A stretch of DNA of 64,000 nt from Marinobacter mangrovi (GCF_016798325.1 NZ_JAERVO010000003.1:581608-645607); one strand, 5' to 3'; shown: positions 8,634 to 18,162, numbered from the stretch's first letter. The notes: a model not told the origin generated them from the sequence alone. Translations and numbers: made by a program.

Positions 8634-10022
8634 ATGCAACCGGGTAATCTGTTTCCGCTGGTGGTGGTGTTGATCGGGATCGCCTTTGCGCTGGGCTACG
8701 CCCGGTCCCGGGCACTCGCGACCCCGCTGGGCGGCATCCGACACCTCAAATCGCTGCCGTTCTACTATGCGGCACGCGCGTCGCTCTGGTGCGGCCTGCC
8801 GGCCCTGATCATCTTCGCCCTGTGGCTGGGCTTCGAGGACAAGGTGATCCAGACGCTGGTGATCGGCTCGCTGCCGGCGGACATCCAACCGGATTCGCCG
8901 GGCCGGGCCAGCCTGATCCTGTCCCAGATCAGCAATGTGGCGTCCGGTGCCCTGTCGCCGGAATTTGTGCCCGAGCCCATTGCCGGTGCGGCGGATCGCC
9001 TGACCGCTCTGCGGGCTGAAAGCAAACTGATGATGACCATCCTGGTCATTTGTGTGGCGATACTGGGGGCGTTCGTCGCCTGGTTGCGGATTGCGCCGCA
9101 CATCAATGCGCGGGCGAAAGTCGAGTCGACCCTGCGCAAGATTTTCTTCATGTGTGCCGGGCTGGCCATCCTGACCACCGTAGGCATCATCTTCTCGGTG
9201 ATTTTCGAGACCATTCATTTTTTCCACAAAGTCTCGTTCCTGGAGTTCTTCTTCGGCACCAGCTGGAGTCCGCAGACCGCGATCCGGGCGGATCAGGTCG
9301 GCTCGTCCGGTTCCTTCGGCATGATTCCACTGTTTGTCGGCACCCTGCTGATTTCCGGGATCGCCATGGTGGTGGCGGTGCCGGTGGGGCTGATGTCGGC
9401 CATCTACCTGTCGGAGTACGCCTCCAAGCGCATGCGCAGCATCGTCAAGCCGCTGCTGGAACTGCTGGCCGGTGTGCCGACGGTGGTGTACGGCTTCTTT
9501 GCAGCGCTGACGGTGGCGCCGTTCATCGCCGATGCGGCCGGCTGGCTGGGGCTCGATGCCTCGACCGAAAGCGCGCTGGCGGCCGGTCTGGTGATGGGCA
9601 TCATGATCATTCCGTTCGTGTCATCGCTGTCCGACGACGTCATCAATGCGGTGCCGCAGACCATGCGCGACGGATCCCTGGCCCTGGGCGCCACCCAGGC
9701 GGAAACCATGACCAAGGTGATTTTCCCGGCCGCCCTGCCGGGGATCATGGGCGGCATCCTGCTGGCCGTGTCCCGCGCCATTGGTGAAACCATGATCGTG
9801 GTGATGGCAGCGGGCCTGGCGGCCAACCTCACCATCAACCCGCTGGAAGCCGTAACCACGGTCACCGTGCAGATCGTGACCCTGCTGACCGGTGACCAGG
9901 AATTCGACAGCGCCAAGACGCTGTCCGCTTTCGCCCTGGGCATGATGCTGTTCATCGTGACCCTGGCGCTGAACGTCATCGCTCTTCATGTTGTACGCAA
10001 GTACCGGGAACAGTATGAGTAA
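8634..10022 (+). CDS. pstC: Phosphate ABC transporter permease PstC (with N-terminal extension domain)
   Basis: Inner-membrane permease of 462 residues, longer than the roughly 320 of E. coli PstC. The first 200 residues form an extra N-terminal region with three hydrophobic segments, known from Pseudomonas-type PstC proteins. The canonical permease follows with FGMIPLFVGTLLISGIAM, the periplasmic turn, and the coupling helix DGSLALGATQAETMTKVIFPAALPG. It starts at the ATG at 8634 behind AAGAGAG and overlaps the pstA start by eight bases. With PstA it forms the phosphate channel across the membrane, driven by PstB. Confidence 0.95.
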   Translation: MQPGNLFPLVVVLIGIAFALGYARSRALATPLGGIRHLKSLPFYYAARASLWCGLPALIIFALWLGFEDKVIQTLVIGSLPADIQPDSPGRASLILSQISNVASGALSPEFVPEPIAGAADRLTALRAESKLMMTILVICVAILGAFVAWLRIAPHINARAKVESTLRKIFFMCAGLAILTTVGIIFSVIFETIHFFHKVSFLEFFFGTSWSPQTAIRADQVGSSGSFGMIPLFVGTLLISGIAMVVAVPVGLMSAIYLSEYASKRMRSIVKPLLELLAGVPTVVYGFFAALTVAPFIADAAGWLGLDASTESALAAGLVMGIMIIPFVSSLSDDVINAVPQTMRDGSLALGATQAETMTKVIFPAALPGIMGGILLAVSRAIGETMIVVMAAGLAANLTINPLEAVTTVTVQIVTLLTGDQEFDSAKTLSAFALGMMLFIVTLALNVIALHVVRKYREQYE

Positions 10023-11286
10023 TCACGAGCAGGCGGCGTTGGTCCGCCAGTCCCTCAAACGGCGCTATCGCAAGGAGCGCCGCTTCCGCTTCTACGGCAT
10101 CCTGGCGATTGCCATTGCCCTGGCCGCCCTGGTGACGCTGTTCGCGGACATCATCGGCAAGGGGTATACCGGATTCATCAAGACCACCATGACCCTTGAG
10201 GTCCGGTTCGACCCGAAAACCATGTACCTGGAGGACGCCACCGACAAGGACGCCTTCAGCATGGCCGACTTCAAGGCGCCGCTGCTGGCCGCCCTGCACG
10301 ACGTCGTGCCGGAAGCCGGCGACAGTGACGATCGGGATCTGGGGCACCTGCTGAGCAGTTACGCCGCCAACAAGGTGCGCGATACCCTGGAAGCGGACCC
10401 GTCGTTGCTGGGTAAAACCCAGACCATGACGTTCCTGGTCAGCGACGATGTCAGCGTCTACGTGAAGCACGCCGACGATCCCAACTATTCCATCCAGCTG
10501 TCCGAGAAACAGCAGGGCTGGGTGGATCAGCTGCAGGAACGGGGCATCATCCAGAACAGCTTCAACGACGTGTTCTTCCAAAACGGCGACAGCCGGGATC
10601 CGGGCCATGCCGGCGTGCTGGGGGCGATCGTGGGTTCCGTGCTGACCATGGTGGTGACGCTGCTGCTGTCGTTCCCGATCGGTGTGGCCGCGGCGATCTA
10701 CCTCGAGGAATTCGCGCCACAGAACAAATTCACCGATTTCATCGAGGTGAACATCAACAACCTGGCCGCGGTACCGTCGATCATCTTCGGCTTGTTGGGC
10801 CTGGCAGTGTTCATCAACCTGTTCGGTCTGCCGCGCTCGGTGCCATTGGTGGGCGGCCTCGTGCTGACGCTGATGACGTTGCCGACCATCATCATTTCCA
10901 GCCGGGCCGCGATCAAGAGCGTGCCGCCATCGATCCGCGAAGCGGCCGAGGGCATCGGCGCGTCCAAGATGCAGGTGGTGCTGCACCATGTGCTGCCGCT
11001 GGCGCTGCCGGGCATGCTGACCGGTTCCATCATCGGCATGGCCCAGGCGCTGGGTGAAACCGCGCCCCTGCTGCTGATTGGCATGGTGGCCTTTATCGTG
11101 GATGTCCCGTCCGGCTTCGTGGATGCCGCCACGGTGCTTCCGGTGCAGATTTTCCTCTGGGCGGGTAGCCCGGAACTTGCCTTTATTGAACGGGCTTCCG
11201 CCGCGATCATGGTCTTGCTGACCTTCCTGATCGGTATGAATGCCCTGGCCATCTGGCTGCGCCGTCGCCTTGAGCGTCGGTGGTAA
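10015..11286 (+). CDS. pstA: Phosphate ABC transporter permease PstA (with N-terminal extension domain)
   Basis: Permease of 423 residues that pairs with PstC. The start is the ATG at 10015-10017 (MSNHEQAAL) inside the end of pstC, an eight-base overlap that suggests coupled translation. An N-terminal periplasmic domain of about 170 residues follows the first membrane helix; this DUF3333-type extension is known in Pseudomonas-like PstA. The permease domain begins at [17 protein letters not shown] and has the cytoplasmic coupling motif [25 protein letters not shown]. Both long extensions in PstC and PstA occur together, as is usual for this subtype. Confidence 0.95.
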   Translation: MSNHEQAALVRQSLKRRYRKERRFRFYGILAIAIALAALVTLFADIIGKGYTGFIKTTMTLEVRFDPKTMYLEDATDKDAFSMADFKAPLLAALHDVVPEAGDSDDRDLGHLLSSYAANKVRDTLEADPSLLGKTQTMTFLVSDDVSVYVKHADDPNYSIQLSEKQQGWVDQLQERGIIQNSFNDVFFQNGDSRDPGHAGVLGAIVGSVLTMVVTLLLSFPIGVAAAIYLEEFAPQNKFTDFIEVNINNLAAVPSIIFGLLGLAVFINLFGLPRSVPLVGGLVLTLMTLPTIIISSRAAIKSVPPSIREAAEGIGASKMQVVLHHVLPLALPGMLTGSIIGMAQALGETAPLLLIGMVAFIVDVPSGFVDAATVLPVQIFLWAGSPELAFIERASAAIMVLLTFLIGMNALAIWLRRRLERRW

Positions 11287-11300
11287 CAGGAGATTTGAGT

Positions 11301-12182
11301 ATGAATACGATGAATTCGGCGATTGACCAGGACGTCCCGGTCAAAGACGAGCCCGAGACCCGTGGCGGGGCCACCTTCAACGACGCTGAACTGGAGGGGC
11401 GAACCGTTGGCAAGCCTTTTGCCGACGATCCGAAGTTCACCCTGCGTGACGTGGAAGTCTTTTACGGCGATGCTCGCGCCATCAAGGGCATCAGCCTGGA
11501 TATCGCCAAGAACGAGGTGATTGCCTTTATCGGACCGTCCGGTTGCGGCAAATCCACCTTCCTGCGCTGCCTGAACCGGATGAACGACAGCATCGATATC
11601 TGCCGTGTGAAAGGCCAGTTGCAGCTGGACGGCGAGGACATCTACGACGCCAAACGGGATGTGGTGGAGCTGCGTGCCCGCGTGGGTATGGTGTTCCAGA
11701 AGCCCAACCCGTTTCCCAAGTCCATCTATGACAACGTGGCCTACGGCCCGCGCATCCACGGGCTGGCCAATCGCAAATCGGACCTGGATGACATCGTCGA
11801 GCGCAGCCTGCGCGGCGCCGGCCTCTGGAATGAGGTCAAGGACCGTCTGGATTCTCCCGGAACCGGTCTTTCCGGCGGCCAGCAACAGCGGCTGTGTATC
11901 GCCCGAGCCATCGCCGTGAGTCCGGAAGTGGTGCTGATGGATGAGCCCTGTTCAGCACTGGATCCGATCGCCACCGCGCGTATTGAAGAGCTGATTGCCG
12001 AACTGTCCCAGAGCTATACGATCATCATCGTGACGCACTCGATGCAGCAGGCGGCCCGCGTGTCCGATCGGACGGCTTATTTCCACCTGGGCCACCTGGT
12101 GGAGGTGAATGAAACCAACAAGGTGTTTACGGCACCCCAGCATGAGCTGACTGAATCCTACATAACCGGCCGGTTTGGCTGA
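11301..12182 (+). CDS. pstB: Phosphate ABC transporter ATPase PstB
   Basis: Cytosolic ATPase of 293 residues. Walker A is GPSGCGKST near residue 78 followed by [10 protein letters not shown], the Q-loop region is [18 protein letters not shown], the signature is LSGGQQQR near 190, Walker B is [13 protein letters not shown], and the switch His is in [13 protein letters not shown]. The CLNRMND and PNPFPKSI stretches are specific to PstB. The start is the ATG at 11301, with AGGAGA nine bases upstream. About 35 acidic residues precede the ABC domain, longer than in E. coli. It follows pstA with a 14-base gap. Confidence 0.97.
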   Translation: MNTMNSAIDQDVPVKDEPETRGGATFNDAELEGRTVGKPFADDPKFTLRDVEVFYGDARAIKGISLDIAKNEVIAFIGPSGCGKSTFLRCLNRMNDSIDICRVKGQLQLDGEDIYDAKRDVVELRARVGMVFQKPNPFPKSIYDNVAYGPRIHGLANRKSDLDDIVERSLRGAGLWNEVKDRLDSPGTGLSGGQQQRLCIARAIAVSPEVVLMDEPCSALDPIATARIEELIAELSQSYTIIIVTHSMQQAARVSDRTAYFHLGHLVEVNETNKVFTAPQHELTESYITGRFG

Positions 12183-12208
12183 TCCAAGTCTGCGAGCGGA
12201 GATTGATG

Positions 12209-12928
12209 ATGAAGAATGACGAAGACGTATACGGCGATCACATATCCCACCAGTTCAATGAAGATCTGGCCGGTCTGAAGGAAGATTTCCTGCGCATGGG
12301 CGGGATGGTCGAGCAGCAGGTGGTGGATGCCATCGACGCGCTGATCGAAGGTGACGGCCATCGCGCCGACGAGATCCGGGCCCGGGACAAGCAGGTCGAC
12401 CAGCTGGAGCTGGAAATCGACGAGGAAGCGACCCGCATCATCGCCCGGCGCCAGCCAGCGGCGCGGGATCTGCGCCTGGTGCTGTCGGTCATCAAGATGG
12501 TGGCGGATCTGGAGCGGATCGGCGACGAAGCCAAGAAGATCGCCAAGTTTGCACTGAGCCTGTCCGAGGAAGGCAAGGCGCCGCGCGGCTACGTGGAGAC
12601 CCGTCACATCGGCAATCACGTCAGCCAGATGCTGCGCGACAGTCTGGATGCCTTTGCCCGACTGGATTCCGAGCTGGCCCTGCGCATCATGAAAGAAGAC
12701 AAGCGGGTGGACGAAGAGTACCAGGCCGCCACGCGCACGCTGGTCACCTTCATGATGGAAGATCCCCGCAACATCACCCGCTGCATGTCCGTCATGTGGG
12801 TGCTGCGCGCGCTCGAGCGGGTGGGTGACCATTCCTGCAACATTGCCGAGCATGTGATCTTCATGGCCAAGGGTGAGGACGTGCGCCACACCCCGATGGA
12901 AGAAGCCGAGAAGGTTGTCAGCAACTGA
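12209..12928 (+). CDS. phoU: Phosphate signalling complex protein PhoU
   Basis: Cytosolic protein of about 239 residues made of two three-helix bundles with the PhoU metal-binding repeats: EIDEEATRIIARRQPAARDLR in the first half and RTLVTFMMEDPRNITRCMSVMWVLRALERVGDHSCNIAEH in the second, each written here as a conserved region spanning more than one motif. It links the Pst transporter to PhoR and keeps PhoR in its repressing state when phosphate is plentiful. ATGs at 12206 and 12209 are both possible; the second has the better distance to GGAG at 12198-12201. It is the last gene of the pst operon. Confidence 0.96.
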   Translation: MKNDEDVYGDHISHQFNEDLAGLKEDFLRMGGMVEQQVVDAIDALIEGDGHRADEIRARDKQVDQLELEIDEEATRIIARRQPAARDLRLVLSVIKMVADLERIGDEAKKIAKFALSLSEEGKAPRGYVETRHIGNHVSQMLRDSLDAFARLDSELALRIMKEDKRVDEEYQAATRTLVTFMMEDPRNITRCMSVMWVLRALERVGDHSCNIAEHVIFMAKGEDVRHTPMEEAEKVVSN

Positions 12929-12941
12929 GTGTGACGCCCGA

Positions 12942-12973
12942 GGCGGTCGGACCGGTTGTCCGGTCGGGCCGCC
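12942..12973 (+). terminator. Strong hairpin after phoU
   Basis: A 14-bp stem with one mismatch (GGCGGTCGGACCGG with CCGGTCGGGCCGCC) and a four-base loop lies 14 bases after the phoU stop. Only a weak pyrimidine tract follows, so it may terminate imperfectly; it most likely marks the end of the pst operon. Confidence 0.6.
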
Positions 12974-13078
12974 TGTCCACTTTCTCACCAAACCGTCATC
13001 CAATCGTACTGCAGATCCCTTGCTGCATCCGGGACGCCATGGCATAACGGGCGGACCGAAAACAGGAGCACATCTGTA

Positions 13079-13930
13079 ATGCGAGCGATTCCTTCCCCCA
13101 ATGTATTGGCCCCGTTGCGGCGTTTGACCCTGATGGCGCTGGTGCTGGCCAGCAGTCTGGCGGACGCCAGCCCCCTGTCCGAATCCGTGGTCAGCGAATC
13201 ACCGCTGGGCGAGATCATCGACCAGTACCCGGCGATGATGAGCGAGGGTATTCGCGAGGGGCTGAAGCAGACCGGCCAGGTGGATCCGATGGTCGCCGAC
13301 ATGGTGGGTGGCATCGTCAGTCGGGCCTTCAGCAGCGCGGCCATCCGTCAACAGGTGGTGGATGATCTGGCCAGCAAACTCGACGACGGCCAGCTGGAAG
13401 CGGTTCGGGACTGGTACCAGACCCCTCTGGGCCAGCGGATCGCGCAGGCGGAAGTTGCCGCGTCCCGCCCGGCGGCCTGGAAGACCATCGAGACGCAGGG
13501 CCCATCCCTGGTGAAAAAATATGAGGGCACCGAAAGGGCCGACACCTTCTCCCGCTTCGACCGCGTCTCCCGGGCGACCGAAAGCACGGTGGATACGGCC
13601 GTGGCCGTGCAACTGGGGCTGGCGTCGGCCATGTCCGCCTTCAGCGGCAAGCAGGGCCCGACCCTGGAGCAGATGAAGCAGCAGATCGAGGATCAACGCT
13701 TCATGCTGCGCGGTGCCGTGGAGCAGCAGGTCTACGCCGCCTATCTGTACACCTACGAGCACTTCAGCATCGATGAGATCGATCAGTACCTGGATTTTCT
13801 GGAAACCGATGCCGGGGCCGCCTATAACCGGGTCGTCACCAACAGCATTCAGCAGGCCATCCTGAAACCGGTGGAGTCGGTCGGCAACCAGTTAGTGCGG
13901 CTGCTCAACCCCAACGCCGCCGGCTCATAA
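13079..13930 (+). CDS. Exported DUF2059-like protein
   Basis: Protein of 283 residues with an N-terminal signal sequence (LRRLTLMALVLASSLADAS, probable cut after DAS). The first half contains a DUF2059-like helical segment (RQQVVDDLASKLDDGQLEAV followed by RDWYQTPLGQRIAQAE); the second half repeats the same kind of helix pair (YEHFSIDEIDQYLDFLETDAG). It is probably periplasmic and of unknown function. The start is the ATG at 13079 behind AGGAG. It follows the pst operon but is separated by a strong hairpin, so it is probably a separate unit. Confidence 0.75.
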   Translation: MRAIPSPNVLAPLRRLTLMALVLASSLADASPLSESVVSESPLGEIIDQYPAMMSEGIREGLKQTGQVDPMVADMVGGIVSRAFSSAAIRQQVVDDLASKLDDGQLEAVRDWYQTPLGQRIAQAEVAASRPAAWKTIETQGPSLVKKYEGTERADTFSRFDRVSRATESTVDTAVAVQLGLASAMSAFSGKQGPTLEQMKQQIEDQRFMLRGAVEQQVYAAYLYTYEHFSIDEIDQYLDFLETDAGAAYNRVVTNSIQQAILKPVESVGNQLVRLLNPNAAGS

Positions 13931-13950
13931 CGACGGAGCCGGTCGACCGC

Positions 13951-14934
13951 TCACGGGATGGGGCAATCCACCACGGGGCAGTCGGCCGGTCCGTTCCCTT
14001 CGACAGTCGCGCTCGTCGTGTCGTCATAGCGCTCCGGCTTCAGGCTGCGGGCGCAGGCATGGGCGCGGGCGGCGGCTTCACCACAGCCCTGTTTTGCGAG
14101 GGCCTCGCCGAGATTGTTCCAGCCGGCACTGATGCGCGGAAAATCGGCGGTCAGGCGCTGATACTGCTTCGTGGCCTCGTCCCAGTGCTGCTGCCGATAG
14201 GCGATGTTACCCAGACCCAGCAAGGCCGCGGGCTGATCCGACCAGGTTGCCAGGGCGGTCTGGTAGGCGTCGCGGGCGGCGTCCAGCTGACCGGTGGTCT
14301 CCAGGTCGTTGGCGCTGACCAGATAGTCCAGCGGTTCGGCCGTGGCGGGCAATTCGCGGGGCGGTAACATCACCCGGGCCCAGTTATCCGCCCGGTCCCA
14401 CGTCGCCATAAAGGCCGTCAGCGGTTCGTGGTAGGCCTTTTCCGTACCGCTGTGGAGGATCATCTCATCCGCCTGGGTGTCATAGCCGATCACCACCGCA
14501 AAGTGCCACTGGGGCCACCAGCCAAAGCGCAGGTTTTGCAGGACCAGCACCGGGTGACCGGCGTCGATTTCGGCCAGGACGTCGTCCAGCGTCGGTTTCA
14601 GCGGATACACCAGCATGCCGTGCTGGCGGGCGGCAGCGACCATTTCCACCTGCAGGGAACCGTGGCGCTCCGGCAGGTAAACCTGTCCCACCAGATCCTC
14701 CGGCGTGACGTCCGCCCCCTGGGTGTTGAGCATCATCGCCAGGGCTGCAGGGCCGCACTGGTATTTTTCCTGGGGATAGAACGGCACCGTGTCCAACTGA
14801 TGGGAGGGCGTCTGGTCGAGCTGAGCAGTGACCGGCCAATGCGCGGTGGTGGCGCAACCGCTGAGCAGGCCGATCATCAGGAAGAGCAGGGCGGCCCCGG
14901 CCGGAGCCACCCTGAACGCATTCACTGACGGCAT
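13951..14934 (-). CDS. PA2778-family cysteine peptidase-like lipoprotein with TPR repeats
   Basis: Protein of 327 residues with a lipoprotein signal (LLFLMIGLLSGC, lipobox LSGC). A C39-like papain-fold domain follows, with the probable nucleophile in YQCGPAALAMML and the His in WHFAVVIGYD. The C-terminal third holds two to three TPR-like repeats (ARDAYQTALATWSDQPAALLGLGNIAYRQ region). This arrangement is that of the PA2778 family of Pseudomonas, whose role is unknown; export processing or ABC-linked peptide handling has only been guessed for C39-like domains. It lies four bases downstream of the PA2779-family gene, so the two are co-expressed and probably work together. Confidence 0.85.
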   Translation of the reverse strand: MPSVNAFRVAPAGAALLFLMIGLLSGCATTAHWPVTAQLDQTPSHQLDTVPFYPQEKYQCGPAALAMMLNTQGADVTPEDLVGQVYLPERHGSLQVEMVAAARQHGMLVYPLKPTLDDVLAEIDAGHPVLVLQNLRFGWWPQWHFAVVIGYDTQADEMILHSGTEKAYHEPLTAFMATWDRADNWARVMLPPRELPATAEPLDYLVSANDLETTGQLDAARDAYQTALATWSDQPAALLGLGNIAYRQQHWDEATKQYQRLTADFPRISAGWNNLGEALAKQGCGEAAARAHACARSLKPERYDDTTSATVEGNGPADCPVVDCPIP

Positions 14935-14938
14935 GGCG

Positions 14939-15340
14939 TTAGCGGATGCAGTTGATGAACGGGAAGATATCGGTGGCGCAGAGCATGTCGGTGATGATGA
15001 AGATCACCAGGAACAGCACAATGATGCCGACGACGCCCTCACCGGTGGGGGCATCCGCCAACTGCTGCTTGAAGGAGGCCAGTTCGGACGGCGTCAGGCT
15101 CTGGATCCGGTCCCGGACTTCCTGCTCACTCACGCCCATGTCGGACAGCGCCTGTTTGACGTCGTCACGGGCCAGCATGCGGGTGAGGTCTTCACGATCG
15201 ATGTCGGCCCGCTGTTGGGTCAGCAACTCGCCGGTACCGACGACGCTGGCGGAGGCCGGGGCTGCAGCCAGGGTGAAGAGCAGCATCACGATGGACATCA
15301 GGGTGGCGATGGGGCGGTTGTACTGCCTTATTGTGTGCAT
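14939..15340 (-). CDS. PA2779-family small membrane protein
   Basis: Small protein of 133 residues with an N-terminal signal or anchor (ATLMSIVMLLFTLAAAPASA), a helical acidic middle (REDLTRMLARDDVKQALSDMG, containing a DUF-like repeat) and a second hydrophobic helix near the C-terminus (GVVGIIVLFLVIFIITDML) ending in CIR. This matches the PA2779 family, always found next to the PA2778 peptidase-like lipoprotein. Function unknown. The intimate spacing with the downstream gene suggests a two-component envelope unit. Confidence 0.85.
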   Translation of the reverse strand: MHTIRQYNRPIATLMSIVMLLFTLAAAPASASVVGTGELLTQQRADIDREDLTRMLARDDVKQALSDMGVSEQEVRDRIQSLTPSELASFKQQLADAPTGEGVVGIIVLFLVIFIITDMLCATDIFPFINCIR

Positions 15341-15670
15341 CAGCTTTAACTCCTGTCATACGCTGTCTGGACGCCGGCCAGGGTGGCAACGACGCCTGCA
15401 ATTTATGATTCAACCGTCATAGAGTTTAGGACCAGATGATGTCTGTGCCGAGAAATCCGGGTTAACAGGGTTTAATGTGACGCTTAAAGCGACGTAGTTT
15501 GTTGCCGTGGACGACCCGATGGGGCCCGATTCTAGTGGGTTCCCCACCTCACTGGATCGTAATCAGGGTCGCTCTTGAATCGAAGGGATTCGGGCGCAAG
15601 AAACGGAGTGTCCGGGGTAGGCCGCGGCGATAGTGTTGGCGTAGGATGACCGAATCAGAGGAGGGGTGAG
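15341..15670. other. Divergent intergenic region PA2779-like / ada
   Basis: About 330 bases with no open frame worth calling. It must contain the promoters for both flanking units. I looked for an Ada box (AAAGCGCA type) near the ada start and found only an imperfect AAAGCGAC at about 15486, too far upstream to be persuasive. Confidence 0.45.
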
Positions 15671-16756
15671 ATGCCCACCAACGCCACAACCGAAGCGATT
15701 ACCAACGACCCGCGCTGGTCTTTATTGCGGGCTCGCGACCCGGCGGCCGACGGTGTCTTCGTCTATTCCGTGCGAACCACCGGCGTCTACTGCCGCCCCA
15801 ACTGTCCGTCGCGGCTGGCCAAACCCGAGAACATTGCCTTTCACGCCACGCCGGCGGAGGCCGAGCGGGCCGGATTCCGGCCGTGCCGACGCTGCCGGCC
15901 GGAGGCGGGGTCTCCGGCCAGTGAGCGGTCGGAAAAGGTGGCGGCGATTTGCCGGCTGATCGATGCCGCCGAATCCCCGCCCGACCTGGAGAGCCTGGGG
16001 CAGGCTGTCGGCTGGAGCCCCGCTCACCTCCAGCGCACCTTCAAGTCGGTGACCGGTATCTCGCCAAAGGATTACGCGGCTGAACGACGGGCGGACCGGG
16101 TGCGCTCGGCGCTGGCGCAGGGCGGGTCGGTGACCGACGCTGTCTATGCGGCCGGCTATGGTTCCAGCGGTCGTTTCTACAACGAATCCAGTGAGGTCCT
16201 GGGAATGACGCCCAGCCGTTATCGGGCCGGCGGCCCCGACAGCCGTATCCGCTTTGCCGTGGGCGCCTGCTCTCTGGGCGCCGTGCTCGTGGCCCAGAGC
16301 CAGGCGGGAATCTGCGCCATCCTGTTGGGGGATGACCCCGAGGTGTTGGTGCGCGACCTGCAAGATCGTTTCCCGGCGGCCGACCTGGCGCCGGGTGATC
16401 CGGATTTTGAATCCGTAGTGAGTCAAGTGGTTGGTTTTGTCGAGGCGCCGGAGCTGGGCCTGGATCTGCCGCTGGATATTCGCGGCACCGCTTTCCAGCG
16501 TCGGGTCTGGGACGTCCTGCGCCAGATCCCGCCCGGCCAGACCCTGAGCTATACCGAGGTGGCCGAGCGCATCGGTTCCCCGACATCGGTGCGGGCCGTG
16601 GCCGGCGCCTGTGCCGCCAATCGGCTGGCCTGCGCCATTCCCTGCCACCGGGTCGTGCGCAACGACGGCGGACTGTCCGGCTACCGCTGGGGCGTGGAGC
16701 GCAAACGCCGTCTGCTGGAACACGAAGCCAGAGCCGCCGAGGGAGATCGCCGTTGA
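15671..16756 (+). CDS. ada: Bifunctional methylphosphotriester / O6-methylguanine methyltransferase and regulator Ada
   Basis: Protein of 361 residues with the full Ada layout. The N-terminal zinc domain has Cys41 and Cys45 (GVYCRPNCPSR) and Cys72 and Cys75 (PCRRCRP); Cys41 is the methylphosphotriester acceptor. An AraC-type helix-turn-helix follows (LGQAVGWSPAHLQRTFKSVT), then the C-terminal methyltransferase with Cys325 in IPCHRVVRNDGGLSGYRWG. It repairs alkylated DNA and, when methylated on Cys41, should activate its own operon. The next gene, alkA, starts inside its stop codon. Confidence 0.96.
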   Translation: MPTNATTEAITNDPRWSLLRARDPAADGVFVYSVRTTGVYCRPNCPSRLAKPENIAFHATPAEAERAGFRPCRRCRPEAGSPASERSEKVAAICRLIDAAESPPDLESLGQAVGWSPAHLQRTFKSVTGISPKDYAAERRADRVRSALAQGGSVTDAVYAAGYGSSGRFYNESSEVLGMTPSRYRAGGPDSRIRFAVGACSLGAVLVAQSQAGICAILLGDDPEVLVRDLQDRFPAADLAPGDPDFESVVSQVVGFVEAPELGLDLPLDIRGTAFQRRVWDVLRQIPPGQTLSYTEVAERIGSPTSVRAVAGACAANRLACAIPCHRVVRNDGGLSGYRWGVERKRRLLEHEARAAEGDRR

Positions 16757-17661
16757 GTGACCCTTCGCCCCTTCGGACGACGATCCCGCTGCCAGCCGGC
16801 TTTCGCGCCCACGATGTCCTGGCCTTTCACCGCCGTGACAGCGAGCAGCTGGCCGAGCAGGTCACTGGGCAGCGAGTCCGCAAGGGGCTCTTCTGGGACG
16901 GCGTGCCGGCGTGCCTGACGCTGGATTTCGAGACGGATCTGGTCGCGGTCGAGCTGGCGGTGGACGGTCACCGACCCGAGAGCAGCCCGGCGCGGCTGGA
17001 ACAGATGACGCGCCGCATGCTGGGCCTGACCCAGCCGGTGGAGGCCTTCGAGGCGGCGATGCTCGACCATCCGCGGCTGGGTCCGATAGTGGCCCGCAAT
17101 CGCGGGTTACGGGTGCCGCAAACCGCCACGCCGTTTGAAGCTCTGACCTGGGCGGTCACCGGCCAGCAGATCAGCGTCAGTGCGGCCGTCTCCGTCCGGC
17201 GGCGGTTTATCCAGGCCGCCGGAGCGGCGCATTCCAGCGGCCTGTGGTGTGTGCCGGATGCTCGTCGGGTCGCACAAGCCGAGGCCGCCGAATTGCAGGC
17301 GGCCGGGTTGTCCCGGACCAAGGCGGCGACGCTCAAGATCGTCGGCGAGCAGGTGGTGGCCGGCGATCTGCCGCTGGAAGATCCCCTGCCTGAGACGTCG
17401 GCCGAAGCCATCGGCGCGCAACTGAACCGGGTCAAGGGCATCGGCCCCTGGACGGTCAGCTATGCCCTGATGCGAGGCTTCGGCTGGATGGACGGCTCCC
17501 TCCACGGTGACGTTGCGGTGCGCCGCAACCTGCAGGCACTGTTGGAAACCCCGGAAAAACCCACCGAAGCCGAGACCAAAGCCTGGCTCGAACCCTTCTC
17601 GCCCTGGCGCGCGTTGGTGGCCGCCCACCTGTGGGGCCTGCAGTCCACCGCCGGGTATTAG
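16753..17661 (+). CDS. alkA: DNA-3-methyladenine glycosylase II AlkA
   Basis: Base-excision glycosylase of 302 residues that removes alkylated purines. The N-terminal AlkA domain is followed by a helix-hairpin-helix (VKGIGPWTVSYALMRG, residues 227-242) and the catalytic Asp at about 253 in SLHGDVAVRR; PFSPWRALVAAHLWG near the end aligns with the E. coli KPWRSYALLHIW region. The start is a TTG whose last two bases are shared with the ada stop (TTGA), with GAGGGAG upstream, so translation is probably coupled to ada. This is an ada-alkA adaptive-response operon. Confidence 0.94.
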   Translation: MSDPSPLRTTIPLPAGFRAHDVLAFHRRDSEQLAEQVTGQRVRKGLFWDGVPACLTLDFETDLVAVELAVDGHRPESSPARLEQMTRRMLGLTQPVEAFEAAMLDHPRLGPIVARNRGLRVPQTATPFEALTWAVTGQQISVSAAVSVRRRFIQAAGAAHSSGLWCVPDARRVAQAEAAELQAAGLSRTKAATLKIVGEQVVAGDLPLEDPLPETSAEAIGAQLNRVKGIGPWTVSYALMRGFGWMDGSLHGDVAVRRNLQALLETPEKPTEAETKAWLEPFSPWRALVAAHLWGLQSTAGY

Positions 17662-17770
17662 CTCCCGAAGCCGGCACCCCTGTTGCCGTCGATTTTTTTG
17701 CACCGAGAGTCGAGATACCGGCTACCCGTTCGACCAATACCTGTCACCCAACAATCAAAGGAGAGGCGAC

Positions 17771-18124
17771 ATGGCTTACGTTGACGGATTTGTGGTGCCG
17801 GTTCCCAAAACGAACAAAGAGGCGTACCTCAAAATGGCCCGGGAGGCCGCGGCGATCTTTCGCGACCACGGTGCGCTGCAGCTGGTGGAATGCTGGGGCG
17901 ACGATGTGCCGGAAGGGAAGCTGACCTCCTTCCCCATGGCCGTCCAGTGCAAGGCGGACGAGGTGGTGGTGTTTTCCTGGATCCTGTGGCCGTCGAAGGC
18001 GGTTCGGGATACCGGCTTGAAGCAAGCCATGGAAGACCCGCGCATGAACATGGACATGAGCAAGATGCCGTTCGACGGCAAACGGATGATCTTTGGCGGA
18101 TTTGAGCAGGTGGTGGATGCGTGA
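17771..18124 (+). CDS. DUF1428 family protein (YbaA-like)
   Basis: Cytosolic protein of 117 residues matching the DUF1428/YbaA family: MAYVDGFVVPVPKTNKEAY at the start, ECWGDDVPEGK in the middle and MPFDGKRMIFGGFE at the end. The fold is a dimeric alpha-beta barrel; its function is unknown. The ATG at 17771 is preceded by AGGAGAGG. It lies 109 bases after alkA on the same strand but with its own good ribosome-binding site; whether it belongs to the alkylation operon is open. Confidence 0.88.
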   Translation: MAYVDGFVVPVPKTNKEAYLKMAREAAAIFRDHGALQLVECWGDDVPEGKLTSFPMAVQCKADEVVVFSWILWPSKAVRDTGLKQAMEDPRMNMDMSKMPFDGKRMIFGGFEQVVDA

Positions 18125-18144
18125 GGGGGCCAATGGCGGTGGGA

Positions 18145-18162
18145 TTGTCATGGAACTGACAT
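18145..18162 (+). promoter_or_regulatory. Possible second Pho box before the sensor-like gene pair
   Basis: TTGTCAT-GGAA-CTGACAT: two heptamers at 11-base spacing that match the PhoB consensus at 12 of 14 positions. The hexamer TAACCT at 18173-18178 is ten bases after the box, the same geometry as at pstS. It lies 47 bases upstream of the start at 18209. A chance match of this quality somewhere in 64 kb is not unlikely, so the position in a promoter is the main support. Confidence 0.5.
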
